NCBI GenBank assembly: GCA_020723665.1
Contig: DYIL01000016.1
Coordinates: 1-64,000, forward strand
DNA length: 64,000 nt
Source: Methyloversatilis universalis
GTDB lineage: Bacteria > Pseudomonadota > Gammaproteobacteria > Methylococcales > Methylococcaceae
Direction: 5' to 3'
Shown: positions 44,668-54,189 of the stretch, in pieces
How positions within the stretch are numbered: the first letter of the stretch is position 1
How the letters are laid out: every line of letters starts with the position of its first letter
Program-made: the position numbers and the translations under genes
Notes under the pieces: model-generated
The model's database searches: none
What the model was told of the DNA's origin: nothing
Seen by the model: only the letters and a program-made list of their open reading frames with translations

Positions 44668-44906
44668 TGCCATGCGTGCCGCTAGGCATCATTTCGGTCG
44701 GTGCGCCCGGTATGCGCAGATCTGTACTAGCTCCCAGGGTGCTTTACCTTCATCCGGTCGGTTTTCCCGGCTTCGCGTCGGCCGGCGCTTACCTGGCGGA
44801 GGCTTTTCGGAAAGCCGAAGGAAAACTGATCCCGGTTACCCCGGGGCGTTCCTTGATCCGCGATTCCACAGCTGGAGGGAAACTCGAACCGTGGCGACGC
44901 CCGCGA

Positions 44907-45812
44907 TTAAGGTTTGGCGCGAGGCTCGCTGCGGGCACCCATAACCCGGTGGGAATGGGGCTTGGCTTTGGCGCCTGGAGCCTCATGGGAATGAGGTTTG
45001 GCTTGGTCGCCAGGAGCCTCAGTAGCGTGCGCATGAGGTACGTCGGCGGCGTCCAGGGGACCGTGGGCATGCGGTTCGTCGGCGGAGCCGTCAGACTCGC
45101 CGGAGTCGGCGGCTTCGGTACCTTGCATCGCATGGTGCGCATCCGAAGCTCCGTCGGAATCCGCCCGAGAATGCTCGTGGCCGTCGTGACGATGGTGATC
45201 GTCGGCCAGCTGCAGGCTTTTTACGCCGACGCCGTGTTGATAGACCATCAACCCGCCCAGGTCCGCCGCAAGAACGATGGCGGCCACGACGATCGCTCCC
45301 AGAAACAGATGCAGGGCCTCGGCCATCGCCGAGAGCCGTTCCCGGCCAAAGAGGCGCCAGACGGCTAAGGCCGAGGACAGTCCGGCTATGGTCAATCCCA
45401 CACGTTCGTGCCATTCCATGATGTCGTGCACGGCACTGCCGTGCGGGACGGTGTCCGCCGCGATCAACCCAGCGACGGCAGCCGTGATGGCGCTCAAAGC
45501 GCCCAAATAGAGCATCCAGCTCGCCGCTGTCCGGATGCCCGGCCGCCTCAGCACCACACCTATGAGTTCGAGCAGAAAAAAGCCGGTCAAAAATGCGATC
45601 GGAAAATGCACGACCAGCGGGTGCCAATTCGTTCCCAGCGCCTCGACGCCGGCCAAAGGGTTACCGGAAGTCCCCGATTCCAGCGCGCGGGAGACGGCGT
45701 CCAGCGCGCTCTCGACAAGCACGAGAAATCCGCCGCCGTTCCCGTCGCCGGCCCCGTGCACGGCAGGCCGCATGAAGTGTCCGGTGGATTCCAGACCTAA
45801 AAAATTTAACAT
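44907..45812 (-). CDS. DUF2231 membrane protein with His-rich tail
   Basis: About 301 aa from ATG 45812 (MLNFLGLESTGHFMRPAVHG); the frame is open to 45905 but the extension is unconvincing. DUF2231-type membrane core: NWHPLVVHFPIAFLTGFFLL, then three or four further helices (ASWMLYLGALSAITAAVAGL, MAEALHLFLGAIVVAAIVLA). The last ~100 residues are hydrophilic and rich in His, Asp and Ala, with repeats such as EAPGDQAKPHSH and EAPGAKAKPHSH, suggesting metal binding. It sits downstream of the decayed ctaG and cytochrome genes on the same strand. The function is not established. Confidence 0.82.
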   Translation of the reverse strand: MLNFLGLESTGHFMRPAVHGAGDGNGGGFLVLVESALDAVSRALESGTSGNPLAGVEALGTNWHPLVVHFPIAFLTGFFLLELIGVVLRRPGIRTAASWMLYLGALSAITAAVAGLIAADTVPHGSAVHDIMEWHERVGLTIAGLSSALAVWRLFGRERLSAMAEALHLFLGAIVVAAIVLAADLGGLMVYQHGVGVKSLQLADDHHRHDGHEHSRADSDGASDAHHAMQGTEAADSGESDGSADEPHAHGPLDAADVPHAHATEAPGDQAKPHSHEAPGAKAKPHSHRVMGARSEPRAKP

Positions 45813-46009
45813 GATGGCGTCCGATGAAATGAAGGTTAGCGGGCTGAGCAGAGGAACGTCATAGGATGTTCTCTTAGTCGCCCTTGGGTAACACAAGTTT
45901 CGCAAAGAACCGACGGATTCGGAACCATACGCTGACGCTCGCTTCGATTCCGGTCATCTAGCCTTATTCTTCCAAAAGGCGCTTGGTGCCTGCCGCAGCG
46001 GATCCCAGA

Positions 46010-46282
46010 AACCTTCGACATGCTCAGGATTTGTAACCACCGGATCATGTTTTCAGGGGTTGTTCGGCAAAACGCCCGCAATGGCGACCTGCTTGGCGAT
46101 TCTCCCGAGAGGAAAACCCACTTGGCATCCGCGCCATACACGCCGAGAATGGTGAGGCAGGCCGGGCCGCCGTAGGCGTGGATGACACCCGTACCCCGCT
46201 CTGGATTGACGCCGGTCAGGGCGGTGGCTTCGGATCCCAGCCCGGCCCCGCACACTCCGAGGAGGCACAACACGAAAACCAC
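46010..46282 (-). pseudogene. Remnant of a c-type cytochrome gene
   Basis: The frame from 46282 gives VFVLCLLGVCGAGLGSEA followed by GVIHAYGGPACLTILGVYGA, where intact relatives have a CxxCH haem site (expected YGCGACHTIPGV). Both a haem cysteine and the histidine are lost. The frame then shifts by one base after DAK: GRIAKQVAIAGVLPNNP is read in another frame. It shifts back at ENMIRWLQ. The 3' part is replaced by REP-like sequence. This is non-functional debris of a cytochrome associated with an oxidase locus. Confidence 0.75.
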
Positions 46283-46406
46283 TGCGATCCCGCCATCGAT
46301 GGGTTTCGCTTCACTCTACCCAGCGTACGGCGGAAACGCCAAGCAAAGGTTTTTTTGGCCGTGGCCGAAAACAAGTCTTCATCGTTCCGAGGGAACGATG
46401 AAGACT

Positions 46407-46504
46407 TAGAGCCGATCCCAATAGGGCGTTCGCCCTGAGCCCTTCGACTTGGCTCAGGACAGGCTTGTCGAAGGGTTTCTTATGCCTATTGGGATAGGCT
46501 CTTA
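46407..46504. mobile_element. Hairpin element with GAGCC(G/T)ATCCCAATAGG arms
   Basis: AGAGCCGATCCCAATAGG (46408-46425 region) and CCTATTGGGATAGGCTCT (46485-46502 region) are inverted repeats with one mismatch. The core contains the REP-like CCCTTCGACTTGGCTCAGGA. A sister copy lies at 55108-55170. It separates the two pseudogenes. Confidence 0.65.
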
Positions 46505-46509
46505 TCTTC

Positions 46510-47240
46510 TCGGCAGCGGGCTCCCGCCGTACCCCGCCGCGCCGCCCGCGCTTTTTCCGACCGCTTCCAGCCAGGCGGCGAGCATCCCGAGGGCGATGAG
46601 CCGATCGATCGCGCAGGCCGGAATCCACATGATGAGTCCCGCGAACTGGTGGTCCTCGAGCGCTCAGTCCGGCCGCCGCCGAGCCGCCGTAAGCCGGATA
46701 CCACGGCTGTCGGGTGAGGGTCAGTAGCGCTCCGGGCAGGCTAGGGTGGACTGTCGTTGAGAACAGGTACAACATCCCAACGCCATACCCTCTCGCCCCT
46801 TCGCGGCCGCGGATGATCGCCTACCAGAACACCAGCGCGGAGACGAAAAGCTCAGGTGTTGAAGGGTTTGCACGCGTTCATCGTTCATTGCCGCCTGAAA
46901 CAAGACCGGCGCGTGCCAGACCCAGATGACGATGCCGTGTATTGCCTAGGCGGCGATCGGACGGCTCAGTACCAGCAGCGGCGCGGCGAGCGGTATCAGG
47001 ATCTCGTGCTGAACCCTGTGTGCCGACAACGGCACGTCGGAAAGCCAGTCGAAAGGCGAAACCAGCGCCACGGCGACGAACAGCCATCCCGCGGCATAAA
47101 CCAGCGATTTTTGGACGAGCATTCGCCGGCCTGCGCCAACTTTAGGCCACAGCCGCCGCAAACCGGCCGTGAACAGCCCGGCCGAAAGCGCAAGACCGAA
47201 TAAAATCCAAGGCTCGACATTCCAGGCGGTCCACTCAAAG
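46510..47240 (-). pseudogene. ctaG: Remnant of cytochrome c oxidase assembly protein CtaG
   Basis: caa3_CtaG-type membrane protein broken over at least three frames. The 5' part (about 47224 down to 46950) reads WNVEPWILFGLALSAGLFTA ... LVYAAGWLFVAVALVSPFDW ... VPLSAHRVQHEILIPLAAPL. It then shifts to LFQAAMNDERVQTLQHLS (near 46900-46850), then to ARGYGVGMLYLFSTTVHPSL ... QPWYPAYGGSAAA (near 46800-46690). It shifts again to GLSALEDHQFAGLIMWIPA-like sequence near 46690-46630. The order matches an intact CtaG, so decay in place is clear. Confidence 0.8.
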
Positions 47241-47687
47241 CCTGAAATCGATGTGCTATTGCAGGGACACCGAATGTAGCGAGCAGGGAAGAAAATTGAT
47301 TTCGGCGCCCAACACGGTGTCGTGCCATGGCAGCCTCGGGTGGGAATCCGTGGCACTCAGAGCCGGGTGACGTACCTAGGTAACCAGACCACCACGACGC
47401 ATCACCCCTTTTCGCCCTCACCGCCAGACCGCACCGTTCGCTGAGAGCCTATCCATGCGAGAGTGCTCACCACGGACCTCTTTAGGATCGGCGCCGTCGA
47501 TGAGTGCAGTGAAAGCCGATGACGGTTCGGCAGTGGAGCATAGACTATTCGCCCTAAACCCTTCGAGTTTACTGGGATGGGCTCCAAATGTCCGTATCCG
47601 ATGGTTCGATCGTAGGGTCGTTGGTTCTATCCGGAAATACGCAACCGTTCGTACCGGATCCGGAATTTCGACGATCTCGTCCGGGAC
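47241..47687. other. Intergenic region without a gene
   Basis: About 450 bases between the ctaG remnant and the kinase gene. 47448-47577 has diverged arms GAGCCTATCC and GGGATGGGCTC with a REP-like core between them, a worn copy of the hairpin family at 46407. The rest shows nothing recognisable. Confidence 0.5.
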
Positions 47688-49214
47688 TCAACGCTCAAGC
47701 TTGGCCTTGAGCTTGCGTAGACCGTCGTGATTCGGCATGGCCTCCAGCCCTTCCAGCACTTTTTTCAGGCTGTCGACGCGATCGCCCTGCTCGAACGCTT
47801 TCCATGCCTCCAGTTCCAGGGCATCCGCGATCTTATGTATGCCGTTGGCCGCCCTTTCGTTATAGGGATCGATCTTGAGCGCCTCCCGGTAGGCCCACAG
47901 CGCGTTGGCGCCGGTCGGGGCGGTCAGATAACCGACCTCGAAGTGGATGTCCGCCAATTCCAGCAAATCCGCGACTTTCGCCCGCTGCTCGGCGGTGAGT
48001 GCGGTCGGCACCCTGGGCGGCTCCTTCACTTCGTACAGCCCCATGTAAACATTGCCGCCGACGGCGATGACCGCGATCGTAGCCGCGGCCCAAGTTCCGT
48101 AGAAGAGCGGCGACCGTTTTTGCAGTTCGCCGATGAATTCCTCGGCAGTCGGGGTTCGGTCCTCGCGCTTGAGGGCGAGGGCTCTCTTGAGTCCTCTCCA
48201 TTGTCTGCCGTTCAAACCGGGGATGGGCTTGGGCTGCAATTTCAGCTCGACCGCGACGTCCGCCGACACTTTCGCATACGGATGTTTCCCCGCCAGAAGC
48301 TCGTACGTGACGCACGCCATGGCGTAAATGTCGTCGCGCGGGTCCGGCTCTTCTCCCCTGAGCATCTCGTAACTGGCGTAAGCCGGCGTTAAAGCGCCCA
48401 GCTCGCGGGCGTTGAACATGGTCGCGTCGCCGCCCTTCTTGTCCGCCCGGCCCGCCGCGCAGGCGATGCCGAAGTCGAGCACCTTGACCTCGCCGTTTTT
48501 GTCGACGAACACATTGCCCGGCTTGAAATCCGAATGGACGATGTGTTTCCTGTGGGCGTAGGCCAGCGCTTCCGCCATGCCCTGGATGATGGGCCAGGCC
48601 TTCTTGAACGCCATGCCACCCTCGGGAAGCTCACGGATCACCTGGTTGAGAGGCCGGCCTTCGAGATATTCCATCGACATGAAGACGTGTCGGCCGTCCC
48701 TGTCGAAATCGTGCACATTGATGATGTTCGGGTGGGAAAGCGTCTGCGCCCGTTTGGTCTCCCTCTGGAGCGCGATCAGGGAAACCGGATTTTGCTGGAA
48801 TTCCGGGTTGAGCACTTTCAGAGCCACGTAAGGGTCCTTGTCCTTGGCTTCCCGCTTGCGCAAGTCCAACGCCTTGAAAACCACACCCATACCGCCTTCG
48901 CCCAGCACCTGTTCCAGGACGAATCGTTCCTTAAGGACGTCGCCGACCTGCAAGGGCCTTGCCGACGGCAGGGGTTCGACCGGCAACGTGGCGCCGAGGC
49001 TCGTATCGGGATTCCGCCGTGTCGAGTCGATATCGTCGCTGGCCGCATCGGCCGCAATCGAAGGTGGAGCTTCCGGCACGCCGGGGACAAAGGCCGCGAG
49101 GCGCGTCTTCTCGTCGTCATTCTCGGCTGGTCGCGAACGGGCGGCAGCGGACGACGGCATGACCCTGGTTTTGTCGAGCGCGTCATCATCGGCGTTTGGC
49201 TGGATCTCACTCAT
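47688..49214 (-). CDS. Serine/threonine protein kinase with membrane helix and TPR-like tail
   Basis: 508 aa. A disordered N-terminus (1-90) has several DKTRV/EKTRL/DSTRR-type segments, which may be FHA-recognised phosphosites. Kinase domain about 93-365: LGEGGMGVVFKA, catalytic Lys in VALKVLN, YAHRKHIVHSDFKPGNVFVD (HSD replaces the usual HRD), LDFGIACAAG, and PAYASYEMLRGEEPDPRDDI. A membrane helix near 372-392 (YGTWAAATIAVIAVGGNVYM) is followed by an extracytoplasmic helical TPR-like region. It is an isolated gene beside the ctaG remnant; the signal it receives is unknown. Confidence 0.9.
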   Translation of the reverse strand: MSEIQPNADDDALDKTRVMPSSAAARSRPAENDDEKTRLAAFVPGVPEAPPSIAADAASDDIDSTRRNPDTSLGATLPVEPLPSARPLQVGDVLKERFVLEQVLGEGGMGVVFKALDLRKREAKDKDPYVALKVLNPEFQQNPVSLIALQRETKRAQTLSHPNIINVHDFDRDGRHVFMSMEYLEGRPLNQVIRELPEGGMAFKKAWPIIQGMAEALAYAHRKHIVHSDFKPGNVFVDKNGEVKVLDFGIACAAGRADKKGGDATMFNARELGALTPAYASYEMLRGEEPDPRDDIYAMACVTYELLAGKHPYAKVSADVAVELKLQPKPIPGLNGRQWRGLKRALALKREDRTPTAEEFIGELQKRSPLFYGTWAAATIAVIAVGGNVYMGLYEVKEPPRVPTALTAEQRAKVADLLELADIHFEVGYLTAPTGANALWAYREALKIDPYNERAANGIHKIADALELEAWKAFEQGDRVDSLKKVLEGLEAMPNHDGLRKLKAKLER

Positions 49215-49359
49215 ACTCTTATTTTCGTTCGGAATGGCGTCGCGGTTCGAGAGCGTTCTTTATGATAGTCCGTTCTCGGAGCGACACGGAAAAACGAACG
49301 TGCAACTCTCTTCCCGGAGAAGAGTCTCACATCATAGACCAAGCCTGGAGGAACGGATC

Positions 49360-49788
49360 ATGGCGATACGAAGAAGCGCATCGGTCGAGTGGGAGGGCGA
49401 CCTCGCTCAAGGAAAAGGAAACATGCGATTGGGCAGCGGCGCCTTTGCCGGGAATTATTCTTTTTCGTCCCGGTTTGAAGAGGGGCAAGGCACCAATCCC
49501 GAGGAACCAATCGGCGCGGCGCATGCCGGATGCTTTTCCATGGCGCTCGCGCACGCATTGTCGCAATCCGGACACACGCCCAAGCGCATCGCGACGACCG
49601 CCAAGGTCCGCCTCGAAAAAGTGGGCGAAGGATTCAAGATCACCGGAATCGAGTTGGATACCGAGGGAGACGTCTCCGGAATCTACGCGGCGACTTTTCA
49701 CACCTTCGCCGACGACGCGAAACGGAATTGCCCGGTTTCCCGACTTCTCACCGGCGCCGAAATCGAACTCCGAGCGAGTTTGGCCTAG
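49360..49788 (+). CDS. OsmC family peroxiredoxin
   Basis: 142 aa, start ATG 49360 with GGAGG seven to eight bases upstream. Family features: ASVEWEGDLAQGKG, PEEPIGAAHAGCFSMALAHA with the first redox cysteine, and AKRNCPVSRLL with the second. It reduces organic hydroperoxides with dithiol cofactors. It lies 69 bases upstream of the FAD-dependent oxidoreductase gene, with which it probably forms a small redox operon. Confidence 0.94.
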   Translation: MAIRRSASVEWEGDLAQGKGNMRLGSGAFAGNYSFSSRFEEGQGTNPEEPIGAAHAGCFSMALAHALSQSGHTPKRIATTAKVRLEKVGEGFKITGIELDTEGDVSGIYAATFHTFADDAKRNCPVSRLLTGAEIELRASLA

Positions 49789-49857
49789 CGTCCCATAAAC
49801 TTAAGGCGCTTGGCTCCGAAACGCCGGCGGGGTCGGGCGCCGACGGAGATAAACGAT

Positions 49858-51045
49858 ATGCCGCACTACAACTATCTCATCATCGGCGGCGGAATGACGG
49901 CCGATGCCGCGATTCGGGGCATACGCGAGATCGACACCGACGGTTCGGTGGGCTTGATCGGCGCGGAGACCCACCCGCCTTACAACCGCCCGCCCCTCTC
50001 CAAAGGACTCTGGAGAGGAAAACCAGTCGAACGCATCTGGCGTAAGACCGCGGAACGGAATGTCGGCCTGCACCTCGGCCGGACCGCCAACACGCTGGAT
50101 CTCGCCGCCAAGCGCGTCGACGACGATCAAGGCACGTCCTACACCTTCGACAAATTGCTGCTGGCGACCGGCGGAACGCCTCGCCGCTTGCCGTTCGGCG
50201 GCGACGATATCGTCTATTTTCGGACCCTGGACGACTATCAGCGTCTTCGCGCCCTGAGCGAGGAAAAACAGCGCTTCGCCGTCATCGGCGGCGGGTTCAT
50301 CGGCTCCGAAATCGCGGCCGCCTTGGCGATGAACGGCAAGGAAGTAGTCATGGCCTTTCCCGAAGAAGGGATAGGGGCGCGGCTGTTCCCGCCCGATCTC
50401 AGCCTGTTCCTGAATGACTATTACCGCGAGCAGGGCGTCGAGGTGCTGCCCGGACAACAGGTCACCGACATCCGAAGGGAGGGCGCTCAGTTGATCTTGA
50501 CCGTACGCGACGGGAAGACCACCGATGAACGGACGATCGCCGTGGACGCCGCCGTGGCCGGCATCGGTATCGTGCCCAACATCGAACTCGCGAAAGGCGC
50601 GGGACTTCCGGTGGAAAACGGCATCGTGACGAACGAAGTCCTGCAAGCCGGCGTGCCGGACGTGTATGCGGCCGGGGACGTCGCCAATTTCTTCAATCCC
50701 GCCCTGGGCAGGCGTTTGCGAGTCGAACATGAGGACAATGCCAATACCATGGGCAGACAGGCCGGCCGAAACATGGCCGGAGAAAGCGTTCCCTACCATC
50801 ACCTGCCGTTTTTTTACTCCGACCTGTTCGATCTCGGATATGAAGCGGTCGGAGAAACGGATTCTCGGCTCGAAACTGTGGCCGATTGGTCGGAGCCGAA
50901 CCGAAAAGGCGTCGTCTATTACCTTAGGGACGGCCGGGTCAGAGGCGTGCTGTTATGGAATGTGTGGGAACGGGTCGATTTGGCACGGGAACTCATTGCC
51001 GAACCCGGCCCTATCGAACCGAAGAGCTTGAAGGGGAGACTTTGA
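49858..51045 (+). CDS. FAD/NAD(P)-dependent oxidoreductase (ferredoxin reductase type)
   Basis: 395 aa, ATG 49858 after GGAGAT. The FAD-binding start is YLIIGGGMTADAAIRGIR, with HPPYNRPPLSKGLW typical of ferredoxin/rubredoxin/putidaredoxin reductases. The NAD(P)-binding motif is FAVIGGGFIGSEIAAALA, and the C-terminal FAD motif is VYAAGDVANFF. It transfers electrons from NAD(P)H to a small redox protein; the partner is not encoded next to it. It follows the OsmC gene. Confidence 0.92.
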   Translation: MPHYNYLIIGGGMTADAAIRGIREIDTDGSVGLIGAETHPPYNRPPLSKGLWRGKPVERIWRKTAERNVGLHLGRTANTLDLAAKRVDDDQGTSYTFDKLLLATGGTPRRLPFGGDDIVYFRTLDDYQRLRALSEEKQRFAVIGGGFIGSEIAAALAMNGKEVVMAFPEEGIGARLFPPDLSLFLNDYYREQGVEVLPGQQVTDIRREGAQLILTVRDGKTTDERTIAVDAAVAGIGIVPNIELAKGAGLPVENGIVTNEVLQAGVPDVYAAGDVANFFNPALGRRLRVEHEDNANTMGRQAGRNMAGESVPYHHLPFFYSDLFDLGYEAVGETDSRLETVADWSEPNRKGVVYYLRDGRVRGVLLWNVWERVDLARELIAEPGPIEPKSLKGRL

Positions 51046-51231
51046 GGAGGGGCTTCGTCGGCGAGGGATTGCGGGTCTACCTCAGCTAGATCGGGAATCT
51101 TTTCCGACAACCGTTGCAACGACAGCTGACCTTTCATAGGCCGCGAAAAGCCCTCCTACCTCGCCTCGGATAGGACTTCGACCTCGCCCGACGGTATCCA
51201 GCGCCGTAATCCCGACAGGACGGAGAACACC

Positions 51232-54189
51232 ATGAACGCTCTATTGAAATTGATCGAGCACGGGCAAAGCTATTGGATCGACAATCTCACCCGACGCATG
51301 ATCACCAGTGGCGAACTCGAATGCCGCGTACGCCGCGAAGGCCTACGCGGAGTGACATCGAACCCGCAGATCTTCCAGAAAGCCATCACCGGGACCAAGG
51401 ACTACGACGAGCAGATCGAAAATCTCGTGGGAGGCGGCCGTCCGTGCCCCGACGTGCGCGAGATCTACGAAGCACTGGTAACCACCGACGTCCGAAATGC
51501 CTGCGACATCCTGCGCCCCGTTTACGACGACACTTCCGGCCTCGACGGCTATGTCAGCCTTGAAGTGTCGCCGCACCTCGCCCATTGCACCGAGGCATCG
51601 ATCGATCAGGCGCGGCACTTGTTCCGCCTGGTCGACCGACCCAATCTGTTGATCAAGATTCCGGGCACCTTGGCCGGCCTGCCGGCCATCGAGGAACTTC
51701 TCTTCCAGGGCATCAACGTCAATATCACCCTGCTCTTCTCGGTTGAACGCTACGAAGCCGTCGCCGAAGCTTATCGCCGAGCGCTGGAACGGCGGCGCGA
51801 CGCCGGCCTTCCCGTCGATCAGGTCGCGTCGGTGGCCAGCTTTTTCCTGAGCCGGATCGATGTGTTGACCGACGAACTCCTACGCCATCGGATCACCTCC
51901 GAGGTTAGCCGTAGTCCCGAGCCGGACCCGAAAGCCTTGCTGGGAAAAACGGCGATCGCCAACGCCAAGCTGGCTTATCAGCGCTTCAAGCGGATCATCG
52001 CGAGCGATCGCTGGAAGGCTCTGGAGGAAAAGGGCGCGCGTGTACAGCGCATGCTCTGGGCGAGCACCAGCACGAAAAATCCGGCCTACTCGGACGTCAT
52101 GTACGTAGAGCCGCTGATCGGGCCCAACACGGTGAACACCATGCCGGAACAGACCATCGACGCCTTCGCCGACCACGGTACGGTACGCGATACGATCGAA
52201 GAAGGATTGGACGAGGCGAACGCCGTGATGGACGGCCTTGCCAAACTCGGCATCGATTTCGGTCTCGTCACCGCCCAGCTCGAAAACGAAGGCGTTCAGA
52301 AATTCATCGAACCGTACGACGCCCTGATGGCCAGCCTGGCGGACAAATGCCAGAACTATTCGAACCGCCGCAGCGCCGACCTCTTAAAGAAAGTGGCGCG
52401 GGAACTCCGCCGCGACGTGATCACTATGACGACCGAGGCCGGATCGGGGCACCCGACTTCGAGCCTGTCCTGCGCCGACCTGGTCGCCGCCCTGTTCTTC
52501 CATGAAATGCGCTGGGACCCAAGCGACCCGAGCGCCCGCGACGTAGACGCCTTCGTTCTGTCCAAGGGCCACGCGGCGCCGATCTTGTGGGCGGCCCTCC
52601 ACCAGTCCGGCGCCAGTCGCGAGAGTTTGACTTCGCTGCGCAAGCTCGGCAGCACTTTCGAGGGACATCCGACGCCGACCAACCCTTGGGTCAAAGTCGC
52701 GACCGGTTCCCTCGGCCTGGGCCTGGCCGCGGCCAACGGGATCGCGCTGGCCAATCGCCTGGACGGCATCCCGGGCCGGGTCTATTGTTTGCTGGGAGAC
52801 GGCGAATGCTCCGAAGGCTCGGTGTGGGAAGCGGCGCAGTTCGCATCTCTCAACAAGCTGTCGGGGCTGGTCGCGATCGTCGACGTCAACGGCTTGGGCC
52901 AGACCGGACCCACGCCTTACGGCCACCGCACCGAGGTCTTCGCTCGCCGCTTTCAGTCCTTCGGATGGTCGACCATAGAAATCGACGGCCATGACATGGA
53001 AGCGATACTCGACGCCTTGTATCGAGCCCGGAAAGGCGGTCCGACGGCGATCATCGCCAAAACCGAAAAGGGCCGCGGCGTTTCCTTCTTGGAAGGCGTT
53101 CGCGGCTGGCACGGCAAGGCGCTCGACCGGGAGGCGATGGAGAAGGCGCTCAGGGAACTCGGCGAAACGGGCGTGCACATGACGGTCGAACCGCGCCGAG
53201 TCGGCCAGATCCGCCACTCCGAATCCGAACCCGAACCCACGCCGCCTCTCAAGCCCGACTACCGGCCGGGCGAAAAGGTCGCCACGCGCAAAGGGTTCGG
53301 GATCGCACTCGAGAAACTCGGGGAATCGGTGCCGGATCTCGTGGTGCTCGACGGCGACGTGAGCAATTCGACCTACACCGAATTTTTCGCCCGGGGCTAT
53401 CCGAAGCGTTTCTTCCAAAGCTATATCGCCGAGCAGAACCTGGTCGGAACCGCGCTCGGGCTGGCCGTGTCCGGCAAGATTCCGATCGCCGCCAGTTTTG
53501 CCTGCTTTCTCGCGCGTGCTTACGACTTCATCCGCATGGCGGGCCACAGCCGTCCTCCGCGCCTCGTTTTCTGCGGCAGCCACGCCGGCGTGTCCATCGG
53601 CGAGGACGGCCCTTCGCAGATGGGACTGGAAGATCTGGCCATGTTCCGCGCCCTGGCCGGCAGCACCGTGCTGTACCCGTGCGACGCGGTCAGCGCCGAA
53701 CGCCTGACCGAACAGGCGGTGAAGACGCCGGGCATCGTCTATCTCCGCACTACCCGCCCTTCAACCCCGGTCATCTACTCCGCGGCCGAGGACTTTCCGA
53801 TCGGCGGAAGCAAAGTACTCCGTTCCAGCGGGAACGACCGCTTCACGGTGGTCGCGGCCGGCATCACGGTGCACGAGGCGCTCGCCGCCCAGGACAGCCT
53901 GAAGCGGCGAGGCATCTCGGTGCGCGTCATCGACGCTTACTCCGTCAAACCATTGGACGTGGCCACCCTGGAACAGGCGGCGCGTGAAACGCAAGGCATC
54001 GTGGTCGTCGAGGACCACTGGCGCGACGGCGGGTTAGGCGATGCGGTCGCGGCGGCCCTCAATTCCACGGTGCCCGTGCATCGTCTCGCGGTAAGCAAAG
54101 AGCCCCGCTCGGGAACGCCTGAAGAACTTCTGGACCGGCACGGCATCTCCCGGCGAGCGATCGAAGAAAAGATTTTGGCGTTTGGATAG
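51232..54189 (+). CDS. Bifunctional transaldolase-transketolase fusion
   Basis: 985 aa in one frame; ATG 51232 follows CGGAGAACACC. Residues 1 to ~365 are a transaldolase (LRGVTSNPQIFQKAITGT, Schiff-base Lys142 in NLLIKIPGT, INVNITLLFSVERYEAVAEA, TMPEQTIDAFADHG). From ~380 it is a transketolase: MTTEAGSGHPTSSLSCADLV, SKGHAAPILWAAL, TPP-binding LLGDGECSEGSVWEAAQF near 520, pyrimidine-domain EDGPSQMGLEDLAMFRALAG, and the C-terminal domain to ILAFG. The two enzymes interconvert C3-C7 sugar phosphates in the pentose phosphate or ribulose-monophosphate cycles; fusion could channel erythrose-4-phosphate or sedoheptulose-7-phosphate. No frameshift or stop separates the halves. Confidence 0.94.
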   Translation: MNALLKLIEHGQSYWIDNLTRRMITSGELECRVRREGLRGVTSNPQIFQKAITGTKDYDEQIENLVGGGRPCPDVREIYEALVTTDVRNACDILRPVYDDTSGLDGYVSLEVSPHLAHCTEASIDQARHLFRLVDRPNLLIKIPGTLAGLPAIEELLFQGINVNITLLFSVERYEAVAEAYRRALERRRDAGLPVDQVASVASFFLSRIDVLTDELLRHRITSEVSRSPEPDPKALLGKTAIANAKLAYQRFKRIIASDRWKALEEKGARVQRMLWASTSTKNPAYSDVMYVEPLIGPNTVNTMPEQTIDAFADHGTVRDTIEEGLDEANAVMDGLAKLGIDFGLVTAQLENEGVQKFIEPYDALMASLADKCQNYSNRRSADLLKKVARELRRDVITMTTEAGSGHPTSSLSCADLVAALFFHEMRWDPSDPSARDVDAFVLSKGHAAPILWAALHQSGASRESLTSLRKLGSTFEGHPTPTNPWVKVATGSLGLGLAAANGIALANRLDGIPGRVYCLLGDGECSEGSVWEAAQFASLNKLSGLVAIVDVNGLGQTGPTPYGHRTEVFARRFQSFGWSTIEIDGHDMEAILDALYRARKGGPTAIIAKTEKGRGVSFLEGVRGWHGKALDREAMEKALRELGETGVHMTVEPRRVGQIRHSESEPEPTPPLKPDYRPGEKVATRKGFGIALEKLGESVPDLVVLDGDVSNSTYTEFFARGYPKRFFQSYIAEQNLVGTALGLAVSGKIPIAASFACFLARAYDFIRMAGHSRPPRLVFCGSHAGVSIGEDGPSQMGLEDLAMFRALAGSTVLYPCDAVSAERLTEQAVKTPGIVYLRTTRPSTPVIYSAAEDFPIGGSKVLRSSGNDRFTVVAAGITVHEALAAQDSLKRRGISVRVIDAYSVKPLDVATLEQAARETQGIVVVEDHWRDGGLGDAVAAALNSTVPVHRLAVSKEPRSGTPEELLDRHGISRRAIEEKILAFG

